A stretch of 64,000 nt of DNA from Odocoileus virginianus (taxonomy: Eukaryota; Chordata; Mammalia; Artiodactyla; Cervidae), in NCBI RefSeq assembly GCF_023699985.2, contig NC_069678.1, forward strand, positions 57,583,798 through 57,647,797. The letters run 5' to 3'. Below are positions 34,163 to 45,632 of the stretch, piece after piece. The number at the start of each line of letters is the position of its first letter. Position 1 is the first letter of the stretch. The notes under the pieces are model-generated. The model had not been told where the DNA came from. It searched no databases and saw only the letters and a program-made list of their open reading frames with translations. The position numbers and the translations under genes were made by a program.

Positions 34163-36766
34163 TTTATTTATTTTTTTAAAATGTTTATTTTTTTTATTTT
34201 TATTTTTTTCCCATTTATTTTTATTAGTTGGAGGCTAATTACTTTACAACATTGCAGTGGTTTTTGTCATACATTGAAATGAATTAGCCATGGATTTACA
34301 TCCCGGTCCCCTCTCCCACCTCCCTCTCCACCCCATCCCTCTGGGTCTTCCCAGTGCACCAGGCCCGAGCACTTGTCTCATGCATCCAACCTGGGCTGGT
34401 GATCTGTTTCACACTAGATATACATGTTTCGATGCTGTTCTCTTGAAACATCCCACCCTCGCCTTCTCCCACAGAGTCCACAAGTCTGTTCTATACATCT
34501 GAGTCTCTTTTTCTATTCTGCATATAGGGTTATCGTTACCATCTTTCTAAATTCCATGTATATGTGTTAGTATACTGTAATGGTCTTTATCTTTCTGGCT
34601 TACTTCGCTCTGTATAATGGGCTCCAGTTTCATCCATCTCATTAGAACTGATTCAAATGAATTCTTTTTAATGGCTGAGTAATATTCCATGGTGTATATG
34701 TACCACAGGTTCCTCATCCATTCGTCTGCTGATGGGCATCTAGGTTGCTTCCATGTCCTGGCTATTATAAACAGTGCTGCGATGAACATTGGGGTGTACC
34801 TGTCTCTTTCAGATCTGGTTTCCTCAGTGTGTATGCCTAGAAGTGGTATTGCTGGGTCATATGGCAGTTCTATTTCCAGCTTTTTAAGAAATCTCCACAC
34901 TGTTTTCCATAGTGGCTGTACTAATTTGCATTCCCACCAACAGTGTAAGAGGGTTCCCTTTTCTCCACACCCTCTCCAGCATTTATTGCTTGTAGACTTT
35001 TGGATAGCAGCCATCCTGACTGGCGTGTAATGGTACCTCATTGTGGTTTTGATTTGCATTTCTCTGATAATGAGTGATGTTGAGCATCTTTTAATGTGTT
35101 TTTTTGCCATCTGTATGTCTTCCTTGGAGAAATGTCTGTTTAGTTCTTTGGCCCATTTTTTGATTGGGTCATTTATTTTTCTGGAATTGAGCTGCAGGAG
35201 TTGCTTGTGTATTTTTGAGATTAATCCTTTGTCTGTTGCTTCGTTTGCTATTATTTTCTCCCAATCTGAGGGCTGTCTTTTCACCTTGCTTATAGTTTCC
35301 TTTGTTGTGCAAAAGCTTTTAAGTTTCATTAGGTCCCATTTGTTTATTTTTGCTTTTATTTCTAAAATTCTGGGATGTGGGTCATAGAGGATCCTGCTGT
35401 GATTTATGTCAGAGAGTGTTTTGCCTATGTTCTCCTCTAGGAGTTTTATAGTTTCTGGTCTTACATTTAGATCTTTAATTCATTTTGAGTTTATTTTTGT
35501 GTATGGTGTTAGAAAGTGTTCTAGTTTCATTCTTTTACAGGTGGTTGACCAGTTTTCCCAGCACCACTTGTTAAAGAGTTTGTCTTTTTTCCATTGTATA
35601 TCCTTGCCTCCTTTGTCGCAGATAAGGTGACCATAGGTTCGTGGATTTATCTCTGGGCTTTCTATTCTGTTCCATTGATCTATATTTCTGTCTTTGTGCC
35701 AGTACCATACTGTCTTGATGACTGTGGCTTTGTAGTATAGTCTGAAGTCAGACAGGTTGATTCCTCCAGTTCCATTCTTCTTTCTCAAGGTTACTTTGGC
35801 TATTCGAGGTTTTTTGTATTTCCATACAAATTGTGAAATTATTTGTTCTAGTTCTGTGAAAAATACCGTTGGTAGTTTGATAGGGATTGCATTGAATCTA
35901 TAGATTGCTTTGGGTAGTATAGCCATTTTGACAATATTGATTCTTCCAATCCACGAACACGGTATATTTCTCCGTCTGTTTGTGTCCTCTTTGATTTCTT
36001 TCATCAGTGTTTTATAGTTTTCTATGTATAGGTCTTTTGTTTCTTTAGGTAGATATACTCCTAAGTATTTTATTCTTTTTGTTGCAGTGGTGAATGGTAT
36101 CGTTTCCTTAATTTCTCTTTCTGTTTTCTCATTGTTAGTGTATAGGAATGCAAGAGATTTCTGTGTGTTAATTTTATATCCTGCAACTTGACTGTATTCG
36201 TTGATTAGCTCTAGTAATTTTCTGGTAGAGTCTTTAGGGTTTTCTATGTAGAGGATCGTGTCATCTGCAAACAGAGAGAGTTTCACTTCTTCTTTTCCTA
36301 TCTGGATTCCTTTTACTTCTTTTTCTGCCCTGATAGCTGTGGCCAACACTTCCAAAACTATGTTGAATAGTAGTGGTGAGAGTGGGCACCCTTGTCTTAT
36401 TCCTGATTTCAGGGGAAATGCTTTCAATTTTTCACCATTGAGGGTAATGCTTGCTGTGGGTTTGTCATATATAGTTTTTATTATGTTGAGATATGTTCCT
36501 TCTATTCCTGCTTTCTGGAGAGTTTTAATCATAAATGGATGTTGAATTTTGTCAAAGGCTTTTTCTGCATCTATTGAGATAATCATATGGTTTTTATCTT
36601 TCAATTTGTTAATGTGGTGTATCACATTGATTGATTTGCGGATATTAAAGAATCCTTGCATTCCTGGGATAAAGCCCACTTGGTCATGGTGTATGATTTT
36701 TTTTAATATGTTGTTGGATTCTGTTTGCTAGAATTTTGTTAAGGATTTTTGCATCTATGTTCATCA
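34163..36766 (-). mobile_element. L1 LINE, 5'-truncated, inserted in BovB
   Basis: Minus-strand L1 of 2.6 kb: T-rich end (A-tail of the element) at 34163-34210, 3' UTR (GTTGGAGGCTAATTACTTTAC), then ORF2 C-terminus and RT. It is bounded by perfect 14-bp repeats AACACCACAGTTTA at 34149-34162 and 36767-36780. BovB sequence resumes exactly after the right repeat. Truncation falls within ORF2, so ORF1, the endonuclease and the 5' promoter are absent. Confidence 0.97.
34547..36766 (-). pseudogene. L1 ORF2 (RT and Cys-rich C-terminus), nearly open
   Basis: ORF2 is the L1 endonuclease/reverse transcriptase, about 1,275 residues when complete; roughly 735 C-terminal residues are present. Visible motifs are GFIPGMQGFFNIRKS at the start of the RT core, IRQGCPLSPLLFN, and the catalytic FADD at 36260-36271. 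The CX3CX7HX4C Cys-rich motif (CWRGC...H...C) is near 34940. Two lesions were found. One is an in-frame TGA at 35480-35482 where the next codon context (INSK then IKDLNV) indicates a former TGG tryptophan. The other is one extra A in the 8-A run at 36697-36704, which puts the upstream part in another frame. Reading continues cleanly through 35330-35479 after the TGA. Lesion interpretation is inference from family knowledge. Confidence 0.95.
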
Positions 36767-36780
36767 AACACCACAGTTTA

Positions 36781-37155
36781 AAAGCATCAATTCTTTGGTG
36801 CTCAGCTTTGTTTATAAACCAACTATCACATCCATACATGACTACTGGAATAACCACAGCCTTGACTAGACGAACCTTTGTTGGCAAAGTAATGTCTGCT
36901 TTTTAATATGCCATCTAGGCTAGTCACAGCTTTTCTTCTAAGGAACAGGCATCTTTTAATCTCATGGCTGCAGTCACCATCTGCAGTGATTTTGGAGCCC
37001 AAAAAAGTAAAGTCTGTCACTGTTTCCATTGTTTCCCCATCTATTTGCCATGCAGTAATGGGACCAGATGCCATGATCTTTGTTATTTGAATGTTGAGTT
37101 TTAAGCTGACTTTTTCATTCTCCTGTTTCACTTTCATCAAGAGGCTCCTTAGTTC
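36781..37155 (-). mobile_element. BovB RT part (right half of the split copy)
   Basis: Continues the BovB copy exactly where it was interrupted: AAAGCATCAATTCTTTGGTG, then CATACATGACTACTGG, GTCTGCTTTTTAATATGCC and CATCAAGAGGCTCCTTAG. It is truncated at about 37155, before the YADD-encoding segment. Confidence 0.95.
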
Positions 37156-37224
37156 TTATTTAATAAATAATGAATAACAATGAGAAACAACCATACATTC
37201 TCTTAAAGAATTAACTGTTAGGGG

Positions 37225-37404
37225 ATTCTGTCAGATGATACTTCAGTATGACATTAAAAAGATAACCAAGCATTCTTTTGCCTTATTTATGCACCTTTAA
37301 ATACTTTTCCCTAACAATTCTAAGCAGATAGGCAGAAAATAATTCTTTGTATTTATAACCAAGATATGCTGTTATCTCCTCAATGTGTAATAGCCATAAA
37401 TTTT
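37225..37404. repeat. Local direct repeat, copy A
   Basis: About 180 bp, roughly 85-90% identical by eye to copy B at 38762-38940 in the same direction. Shared blocks include GACATTAAAAAGATA, AAGCATTCTTTT, GCAGAAAATAATTCTTTGTA and TTTATAACCAAGAT. I do not recognise it as a named repeat. Confidence 0.88.
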
Positions 37405-38761
37405 CCTATTATGCCAACCAATTGTTTTACGACTGATCCTATTTGGAGTTATTTCTTGCCTAAAATGCTTTATAGTTATTTGAGGGAACTTGGCTTTCTC
37501 GATATAATCTTCAAGGGCACATAGCTGAACATGGTGTTAGAATATCAAAAACAGACCATGTGATTTCAAATAAAAGATAAGGACTAGAGAGATGTTAGAA
37601 TCTTTTCTTCTAGTGTGGTGGATATAATAGGAAGAATAAGGACTGGAGAAACACTGGAGAAAGACTGTGATCCTGAAACTCGTAGAAGTTGGTAAAATTT
37701 CTCTGATTTCAATTTGGATTGGATATTATAACTTCTAATAGTAAAATTGTCCAAGTTTATGTGAGCTAGATAGCCTCTGATTTCTCTAATTTTACTTTAA
37801 GTCTTGTGACCCATGGCTAATATAGAGAGAAATCCAGATACTGATTGAAAATGATGTCTTGTGTAGCTGATTAAAGATTTTCTTAAGAAAATATCAATCC
37901 CCCCTTTGAATCTCACTGGGATTAAACATGATAATAGACCTGGCAATGCAATCTTTATTATTAAAAAAAAATAATAAGCCTTGTTATCATGTTATTAAAA
38001 ACAATATAAATAAACATGATTTTTGTTTTTATAAAGTTGACCTCTGGCAGCTATGTGTGGTACAGGCAGAAAATTTCAGGGCATGCATTTAAGAAAAATA
38101 TAAGTCAATGTAACACTTGGTTGTGTCTATATAGGTAATTAATGAATTAGAATTTTACATTTTGTTATGTTAAAATGACTTTTCAAATTTTTAAAAAACA
38201 CATTCATTGATATGAGGCAATACTTAATATCCTAGAAGTAGTTTATCAATCCTTGGTCTCTTCTAACAATTAGTTTGTGGGTGCAGTTTTTAATTTAAGT
38301 ATATATGTGAGAGAGCAAATTTCTTTATTTGTTTTTCTTTTTTTCTTTTGGAAAATAAAATTTCTGGGTGAGGCCAGACTGGATATGCAGTAAGGAAAGT
38401 CAATGTGATTTGAAAGAATATCCCAACACCAAGGTCCCTGAACTGTGACCTATGATCTATAGGACAGTCCCTCAAAGGATTGTATGACCAAAATTCTGCA
38501 GTGGGAATATGAAGTCTTGAGAAGCAGATGTAAAGAACATGAAGAAGGAAGCAAGGGTTAATGCAGCTACACTGATACTATGCAGTTACACAGCGTGTGT
38601 GGGATACCAAAAACGGAAGAAAGACTTTAAAAAGTAGCATCAGAGAATAGCTTTGGTGAAACCATTATTTTTGCACGTTAAACAACAGTTTTAAAAATGC
38701 TGAGAGAATCTGGGTAACTACTGTAACCAGAATCATTCTAGACTCTTTGTAGTCAACCCTG
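37405..38761. other. Unassigned spacer between direct repeats
   Basis: AT-rich. No open frame of note and no named repeat. Confidence 0.4.
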
Positions 38762-38940
38762 ATTCTGTCAAATGATATTTCAATGTGACATTAAAAAGAT
38801 ACACAAGCATTCTTTTTCCTTATTTATACATCTTTAGATACTTTTTCCTAAAAATACTAAGCAGATAAGCAGAAAATAATTCTTTGTATTTATAACCAAG
38901 ATTGCCATTATCTCCACAATGCGTAATAGCCATTAATTTG
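38762..38940. repeat. Local direct repeat, copy B
   Basis: Partner of copy A. Similarity ends on both sides at comparable points, so this is a discrete unit and not part of a larger tandem duplication. Confidence 0.88.
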
Positions 38941-39196
38941 ATGGCTATCAGGATAATGATAATTGGGACTTAAGGAGAAAAAATAACCAAAATACTTGCT
39001 CAACGAGGCTGGCACAGACTTAAAAGGAGAGCAAACTAAGCAGGCACAGGGATGGTTCACTGATAGACAGAGACAGGTGGGTGACATGATGTTGAAAGAG
39101 GAGGAGAAGGACTTGAAACAAGAGTTGAAACCAATAGGTGAGATCTAATTAGATTTACAAATGAGCAACCCAGAAGTTAGACCAAATGACCATGGA
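38941..39196. other. No recognised feature
   Basis: Unassigned purine-rich sequence. Confidence 0.4.
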
Positions 39197-39402
39197 AAGG
39201 GAAGCTGCTCAGTCATGTCCGACTCTCTGTGACCCCCGTGGGCTGTAGCCTACCAGGCTCCTCCATCCATGGAATTTCCCAGGCAAGAGTATTGGAGTGG
39301 GTTGCCATTTCCTTCTCCAGGGGATCTTCCCCACCCAGGGATTGAACCCGGGTCTCCCGCATTGCAGGCAGATGCTTTACCATCTGAGCCACCAGGGAAG
39401 CT
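39197..39402 (-). mobile_element. Bov-tA SINE, well preserved
   Basis: GCTCAGTCATGTCCGACTCTC, GGGATTGAACCCGGGTCTCC, CGCATTGCAGGCAGATGC and CATCTGAGCCACCAGGGAAG. It retains CpGs at GTCCGAC, CCCGGG and CCCGCA, so it is fairly young. Confidence 0.96.
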
Positions 39403-40769
39403 GGCCTTAAATCCAGATACAAAAGGCATTCTAAAGGAAGAGAGATCAATCCATCTAACATATTTGGGAAACGGTTCACTGGGATTGGGTTTTGCAAATT
39501 GTTAGGTCTTTACTAGGTTGAATAGGGGAACTACTACAAAACAACTAATACTGAAAGCTTGCTAAAAATAACTAGTAGCTATGAAAAGCAACAAATTTGC
39601 CGAATTAAAAATAAAACACATATGAGAAGATAAAAAAGTGTTAAATAAGAATTTTTCTCAGTTCTGCTGCATGTTTCTTTACTTCTATTTAGTAAGTCTG
39701 TCATACTCACAGTGGGGTGCCCCCAGAGACAACAACATTTTTCAAATGCCAAAAAAATCTTCTATCTGATTGCTAAGCATGCCGTGATTAATATACAGAA
39801 AGGTCAAATGCAGTAAAACACATAAAATAGAAAATACTGAGATTTGACCTAAATGATGGCTTAAGTCAAACAAGCCCAATTGTAACTACTGGTTTAGACT
39901 GGAATACTTGCCCTTCAGGGTATTTTCACTTTTCAGTGGTCATTTCAGACCTTTAAGAACTATTAAGAACATTGATGGTGAATGGTGTTACATTTTTAAA
40001 TTCCTAAGGAGATTGAGGAATATAGTCAGAAAAGCTATGAAAAGTCCATTATGTGTGGTGGGAAACAACATATTTTTATGCAATAAAAACCCTGTTAAAA
40101 TGCTTGACTCTATTACGTTAACTAAATGAAAGGAGAAGTTTCTAATGAAGTTTTTTAGCGAGAGCTTTAAAAGGATTAAATATTTAGAATTAAAGTACAA
40201 TTATGTAACTCTAATTCCTAAAATTTTCCCCATATAAATGACAAAAATAAGTAAAGAAAGGCAAACAGCTTATGAACTCGGCATAATATGAACATATTCC
40301 TAACTAAGAACTTCAGATTAAACAGACTTACTAGGAAAGATCAGGGAAAAAGCACACTATCTCAGTGGTGAGGGGTTCTTCAAATGAATTTTAATTATTT
40401 CCCCAGACTTTATTTTTATGTTAATATACTTTATGAATAATGAAAGCTATGGTTTATTTTCATATTAGCTTCATTATTATCACTGGGAGACATTGATTCT
40501 CTCTTTCCCTTGGCCTTCACTGCAGAAATATGTGGAAGCACCATGAATGTAATTGTCTTATTCCAGTGGGGGGATGTCTTTTTGTCTATTAGCCGTGTTT
40601 TAAATTTTGTGATTTTCAATCAAAACAACTGTCCATTAAACTTTAATTAATTAGATTGAGACAAAATTAAATTCAAGGCAAATTGAATGATATAGAAAGT
40701 ACCACTTTACAACTGTAATGTGCAAATCTGCAATGAGGACATATAGTTTGTCATGAATATTTAAATCTT
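39403..40769. other. No recognised feature
   Basis: AT-rich. Short frames only, with no family recognised. Confidence 0.4.
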
Positions 40770-40781
40770 ATAGCATCAAAA

Positions 40782-41005
40782 TGTGTGTGTGCTAAGTTGC
40801 TTCAGCCTTGTCCAACTCTTTGTGACCCTATCGACGGTAGCTAGCCAGGCTCCTCTGTCCATGGAATTCTCCAGGCAAGAATATTGGAGTGAGTTGCCAT
40901 GCCGTCCTCCAGGGGATCTTCCTGACCCAGGGAGTGAAACTGTGTCTCTTAGTCTCCTGCATTGGCAGGTACGTTCTTTACTACTAATGCCACCTGGGAA
41001 TCCAG
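40782..41005 (-). mobile_element. Bov-tA SINE with perfect 12-bp target duplication
   Basis: TGTGTGTGCTAAGTTGCTTC tail, CCAACTCTTTGTGACCCTAT core, tRNA-like end TAATGCCACCTGGGAATCC. ATAGCATCAAAA occurs at 40770-40781 and 41006-41017. Confidence 0.97.
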
Positions 41006-41017
41006 ATAGCATCAAAA

Positions 41018-42124
41018 CACCGAATAGATAATAAATGCAGAAACGTATCTCTTTTACCTTATGTTAAATTGCATAGAAAATAGTGTAAGTAAGAATAGAA
41101 CAGTTTATAACAAAGGAATTAATAAAGTTGAATGAATACTGATCTATAGATATATTTAGTTAAAAAAAGGAACTCATCCATGTAAGAGTTATAAAAATGG
41201 ACTACATATTAAACTCAAAGAAAAAGTCATTTAATTTCAAATTTGAAATAGTACAGACTGCATTATCAGATGATATTATAATTCAACTGAAAATCAAGAG
41301 CAAAGATAGAAACCAAAGAAAATTTCCAGCTATCTTAGGTAGGCTGCTGAAGGGTCTGCCTTTCTGGGTATCACAGAGCATTCACACCTTGTTCCTATAG
41401 GTAAGCTTCAGGAGCCCAAGGATTTCTTTAGGTGGAACAGTCACAAGCTGCTACTAGAGAGATTTCTTTTGGCAACACAATTTCCTTAAAATCCTAGTAT
41501 GCATCAGGATTATTTGATTGTGGTAAGTTTCATAAGAGAGTAAACTAAACCCAAAGACAAAGATCTTAAACTTAAGGAATCACCTGTTGGTCACTGGTCT
41601 TTTTCTCTACCCATTTGTCAATTTGGAAAATAGCCACAATTTGAAAACAAAAACAAAACACATCACATTTAATCTAGCCCTTGCCTGATTGTGCGCTCCC
41701 TTTGCTTGGCAGAGAAAACTTACCAAAAAAATTTTGGAGAAAATCTCTGGAACTTCAGTTTTGTCGATCTCATTGCTTCCTAATTTTAGTGCTTCAATAT
41801 TGTATAGGATAGATTAGAGCTCACATTACAGAAATCATTCCAGCTAAGCTAAGTAGAAAAGGATTTAACCAAGGAAATTTGGTGCTTACGAAATAATCGG
41901 AGAGCTGGGGTTGCGTCTGGCAGGCTCGAGGCTGAGCTTCTAGGAATGACTCACAGAACAGCACTGCAGAACTGGCCCATAAAGAGCTGCCACCTTTGCT
42001 AATGTCAGGAAACTGGGCATTGGGAACCACATAGGATCCTACTGTTTTGCCTCAAATTGAGCCAGCCATAGGAAGTCACTTGCTTCTGAACACTTACATG
42101 CTAAGTCACTTCCATCATGGGTCA
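41018..42124. other. No recognised feature
   Basis: 41820-42030 is more GC-rich and has a 69-codon minus-strand frame without recognisable features. Nothing further is supportable. Confidence 0.4.
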
Positions 42125-42268
42125 GTTTAATGATGTTAAGTTTTAATTTCCTCATCTGTAAATAGGAATGGTAATAACATGACTACTGATAGAGTCATTG
42201 TGCAACTTAAGGGAAATAGTGTTCTGAAGTGCTTAAAACATCACCTGGCACATAGTAAGCCCTCTGAT
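42125..42268 (+). mobile_element. MIR SINE relic
   Basis: TTAATTTCCTCATCTGTAAAT, AGGAATGGTAATAACATGAC and AGTGCTTAAAACATCACCTG, followed by GCACATAGTAAGCCCTC, are the 3' part of MIR in order. Confidence 0.88.
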
Positions 42269-42439
42269 GGTGAGACTTGTTTCTTTTTTTTCCACCACCT
42301 TACTACTTTTTGTTCCCTTGATTTTCAAGTACACCATCTCTTTAAGTCAAAATCTTACATCTGCCACTATTGTTCTAGAGGCAATTAACTTCCAACATCA
42401 CCAAATCCACTGATCTTTATTCAGTCTGCATTCAGTTTG

Positions 42440-43060
42440 GTTACTCTCCTTGATTTGACATCGTTCATTATTCTCATCCATTCTCACACCATTGACACTG
42501 ATGGCGCATACCAGCTTTCATGCTCTCCCTGCCCAGTTCCATCCCTCATGCTTAATCTGTCACAGTAACTACAGCAATATTTGTAATCATCTTTTTCTTT
42601 TTCATCTATCGTCCTGGAGCTAGCTCTCATTATCTTGTGCCTGTGCAGATTTTTGATTCACATACTGCTGGCTGACATTTTTCATTATCTTGGCTTCAAT
42701 TCATTTTGTGTACCAACTAACAAAAGAATATCTTTAAAATACTGATTATGTCATTCTCGTGCTCAAAAATTTTCAGTGACTTTCAACTGTCTATCAAATT
42801 AAGTTCAAATACATTGGTCTAGTTATCAAAACAATTCTCATTCATCTCCTACCGCGTCTTTCAGCTTCCCATCCAGTCATTTCTGAAATGTGGTGCTCAT
42901 CATGTACCATGGTTCTATTGAGGCCTTTCTTCTTACAGAAATTTTCCTGGAATGCCCCCTCCCCAGCCATTTCCATCTCTTGAATTTTTATTTATGTCTC
43001 TAACTCTAGTTAAAATGCTTTTTACCCTTGAGTAGCCCCAATTAGGAGTAATCAGTCTTC
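42440..43060 (+). mobile_element. Ancient L2 LINE 3' region
   Basis: TCGTGCTCAAAAATTTTCAGTGACTTTCA, ATTAAGTTCAAATACATTGG, TCATTCATCTCCTACCGCG and TTTCCTGGAATGCCCCC follow the order of the L2 3' consensus. Decayed. Confidence 0.62.
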
Positions 43061-43157
43061 CTTTTCACAACATTAAAGATTGATATTCATCACTGGGTGC
43101 ACTACATATTTTAGAGCCAGTTTTTTGGTAAATATTACCTAACTGGTATATTATACC

Positions 43158-43372
43158 AGGGTCAAAAATCTTCCTTAAAGGCTAGATAGTAAATGTGTAA
43201 GTAAATATGGCTTAAGGACCATATGGTCTTTGTCACAATTACTCAACTCTTTAGTGAGAAAGCAGCTGTAGACTGCTTATGTAAACAAATAGGAATGGCT
43301 ATTTTCCAAAAACACATTATTGACAAAACAAAAACAGTTGGCCAGCCCAAGGGTTGTAGTTTGTTGATCACT
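43158..43372 (-). mobile_element. hAT-Charlie MER-type MITE
   Basis: CCAGGGTCAAAAATCTTCC, TAAAGGCTAGATAGTAAATG, GGACCATATGGTCTTTGTCAC, AATTACTCAACTCT, AAAGCAGCTGTAGACTGC, then GGCCAGCCCAAGGGTTGTAG and TTTGTTGATCACTGC at the far terminus. The family layout is clear; I do not assign the exact subfamily. Confidence 0.82.
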
Positions 43373-43443
43373 GCACTACACAATCAACTTCTGAAATGCT
43401 GTAACAATGCTGTATTTATTTGAACACAGTTAACACTACCACT

Positions 43444-44060
43444 CCAAAGTCACTGCAGATGGTGACTGCAGCCATGAAATTAAAAGATGCTTGCTCCTTG
43501 GAAGGAAAGTTATGACCAACCTAGACAGCATATTAAAAAGCAGAGACATTTTAAAAAAAAATACAAAAATAAAAAGCAGCGACATTACTTTGCCGACAAA
43601 CGTCTGTCTAGTCAAGGCTATGGTTTTTCCAGTGGTCATGTATGGATGTGAGAGTTGGACTGTGAAGAAAGCTGAGCACCGAAGAATTGATGCTTTTGAA
43701 CTGTGGGGTTGGAGAAGACTCTTGAGAGTCCCGTGGACTGCAAGGAAATCCAACCAGTCCATCCTAAAGGAGATCAGTCCTGGGTGTTCATTGGAAGGAC
43801 TGATGTTGAAGCTGAAACTCCAATACTTTGGCCACCTGAAGTGAAGAGTTGACTCATTGGAAAAGACCCTTATGCTGGGAGGGATTGGGGGCAGGAGGAG
43901 AAGGGGACGACAGAGGATGAGATGGTTGGATGGCATCACCAACTCAATGAACTTGAGTTTGAGTAAACTCCGGGAGTTGGTGATGGACAGGGAGGCCTGG
44001 CGTGCTGAGATTCATGGGGTCGCAAAAAGTCGGACATGACTGAGCTACTGAACTGAACTG
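43444..44060 (+). mobile_element. BovB, 5'-truncated, C-terminal RT to 3' end
   Basis: CACTGCAGATGGTGACTGCAG to ACTGAACTGAACTGA. It is flanked by AACACTACCACT (43432-43443) and AATACTACCACT (44061-44072), a 12-bp duplication with one mismatch. The RT fragment is open from 43491 to the shared TGA at 43842-43844 despite a 36-bp internal insertion at 43551-43586. Confidence 0.95.
43551..43570. repeat. A-rich 20-bp insert with 16-bp flanking duplication
   Basis: AAAAAGCAGAGACATT (43535-43550) recurs as AAAAAGCAGCGACATT (43571-43586) around a 20-bp A-rich insert, TTAAAAAAAAATACAAAAAT. The duplicated site starts at a TT/AAAA step, the usual L1-endonuclease target. Confidence 0.8.
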
Positions 44061-44099
44061 AATACTACCACTAAGAAGTCATTCACTATTCCACTATAG

Positions 44100-44460
44100 T
44101 TTATTTCAGGAACTATGGCAAATGCTTTTATACATTGTTTATAATCACTGCAGTGACTTTAAAAGTAAGTATTGCTATATTCCTTTTGCAGGTGAGGGAA
44201 TTGAGGTGCTTACCACAAATCAAAATTCTTATTTTTAAGTATTTGTTTACGGAGTTTTAGTTTTCTCTAGAGGGAAACTATAAAAACAAAGAACAGGTCT
44301 GTCTCCTTTGCTATAGTTTCTGGCACAACATAGATATTCAACAAGTGTTTGTTTAATCAATTAATGAAGGAATTAAGCACAGAGCAGCTAACTCTTTTCT
44401 TCAGGGTCACACAGTAAACAATATGGCAAGAATTCAAATTCACATTTTCCTTCTCTCAAC
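44100..44460 (-). mobile_element. Possible MIR relic
   Basis: TTCCTTTTGCAGGTGAGGGAATTGAGG near 44180 and CAGGGTCACACAGTAAACAA near 44402 look like parts of a reversed MIR separated by other sequence. Weak. Confidence 0.4.
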
Positions 44461-44517
44461 ATTTCTTCATTTTCTCCAAGCAAAGATTTCTTGAAAACTC
44501 ACCATATGCCATGGGAT

Positions 44518-44678
44518 ATGAAGAGACCCAGATTCAATTCCTGGTTTGGGAAGATCCTCTGGAGAAGGAAATGGCAATCCACTCCAGTATTCTTGCCTGG
44601 AGAATCCCATGGACAGAGGAGTCTGACAGGCTACAGTCCATGGGGGTCACAGGAGTTGAACAAGACGACTAAACCACC
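44518..44678 (+). mobile_element. Bov-tA SINE, 5'-truncated
   Basis: GATTCAATTCCTGGTTTGGG, GAAATGGCAATCCACTCCAG, GGAGAATCCCATGGACAGAG, then CTACAGTCCATGGGGGTCAC. The start of the tRNA-like part is missing. Confidence 0.92.
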
Positions 44679-44734
44679 ACATGAGTTTTTAGCCACACAG
44701 GACTGCCTATCATATTGTAAATAAGAATAGGCAA

Positions 44735-44895
44735 CACTTATAGAGAACTTACCATGTACTAGGCTCTGTTCATATCAACTTATTAACAATCTGATAAGGT
44801 AGGTATTGTTATTATCACCTCTACAGATAAAATTTAGGCTCAGAAAGCTTAAGCAACTTACAATATCTAGTAAGTGGTATAATCCAGTGCTTTTA
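44735..44895 (-). mobile_element. MIR SINE relic
   Basis: TTACCATGTACTAGGCTCTG, GTAGGTATTGTTATTATCACC, TTTAGGCTCAGAAAGCTTAAG, CTAGTAAGTGGTATAATCCAG: reversed MIR in order. Confidence 0.85.
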
Positions 44896-45282
44896 AAAAA
44901 GTATACTTTTTTTGCCTTTTGATAAGTAGTTTCTAAATGCTGATAAACATTGATTTTTCTCCTTACCTCTTCTTTTTTACTAGCCAGTTGATTATGTTTT
45001 ATAATAAGCTGCCTTACACTACACTGGGATCCACTGCCACCTAAAATTAAATTTTAATTCTGGTGACTCAAACCATCTCATTTTCACCTTTTCATTTGCT
45101 CTTACTACTTTCCTAATCTGGAATACCTTTCATTTTCTGTGTTTTTCTAAACTTTCTCAAAGTAGGGAGCTATATAAGTTTAATAACTCTATCTCCTAGA
45201 AAATAGAAAATGTTCATTTAACCTTTAAACCAAGCTTGAATTCATTCAGTAATTAGCATTCTTAGAATGAATTAGCCTGTAC
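44896..45282. other. Unassigned; weak L2-like patch
   Basis: CTAATCTGGAATACCTTTC near 45114 resembles the L2 CTGGAATGCCCTTCC motif. Otherwise nothing. Confidence 0.3.
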
Positions 45283-45621
45283 TGTTGCTGTTCACTGGCT
45301 CAGTCATGTCCAACTCTTTGCAACCCCTTGGACAGCAGCATGCCAGGCTTCCCTGTTCTTCACTGTCTCCCTGAATTTACTCAAACTCATGTCCATTAAA
45401 TCAGTGATGCTATCCAACCATCTCATCCTCTGTTGTTCCTGTCCCTTCTCCTCCTGCCTTCAATCTTTCCTAGCATCAAGGTCTTTTCCAATGAGTCAGT
45501 TCTTTGCATCAGGTGGCCTAAGTATTGAGCTTCAGCTTCAGCATCAATCTTTCCAGTGAAATTCAGGGTTGATTTCCTTTATGATTGACTGGTTTGATCT
45601 CCTTGTTGTCCAAGGGACTCA
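45283..45621 (-). mobile_element. BovB 3' portion, host of a SINE array
   Basis: TGTTGCTGTTCACTGGCTCAG tail through the C-terminal RT sequence to TTGTTGTCCAAGGGACTCAA, where the SINE array begins. BovB does not obviously resume after the array, so the insertion fell at or beyond its 5' edge. Confidence 0.92.
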
Positions 45622-45632
45622 AATAAGCCTGT

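Noticed and set aside
36684..36887. Fusion frame joining BovB RT and L1 ORF2 sequence
   Set aside because: Accident of the L1 insertion reading through the target duplication; no sign of expression or selection.
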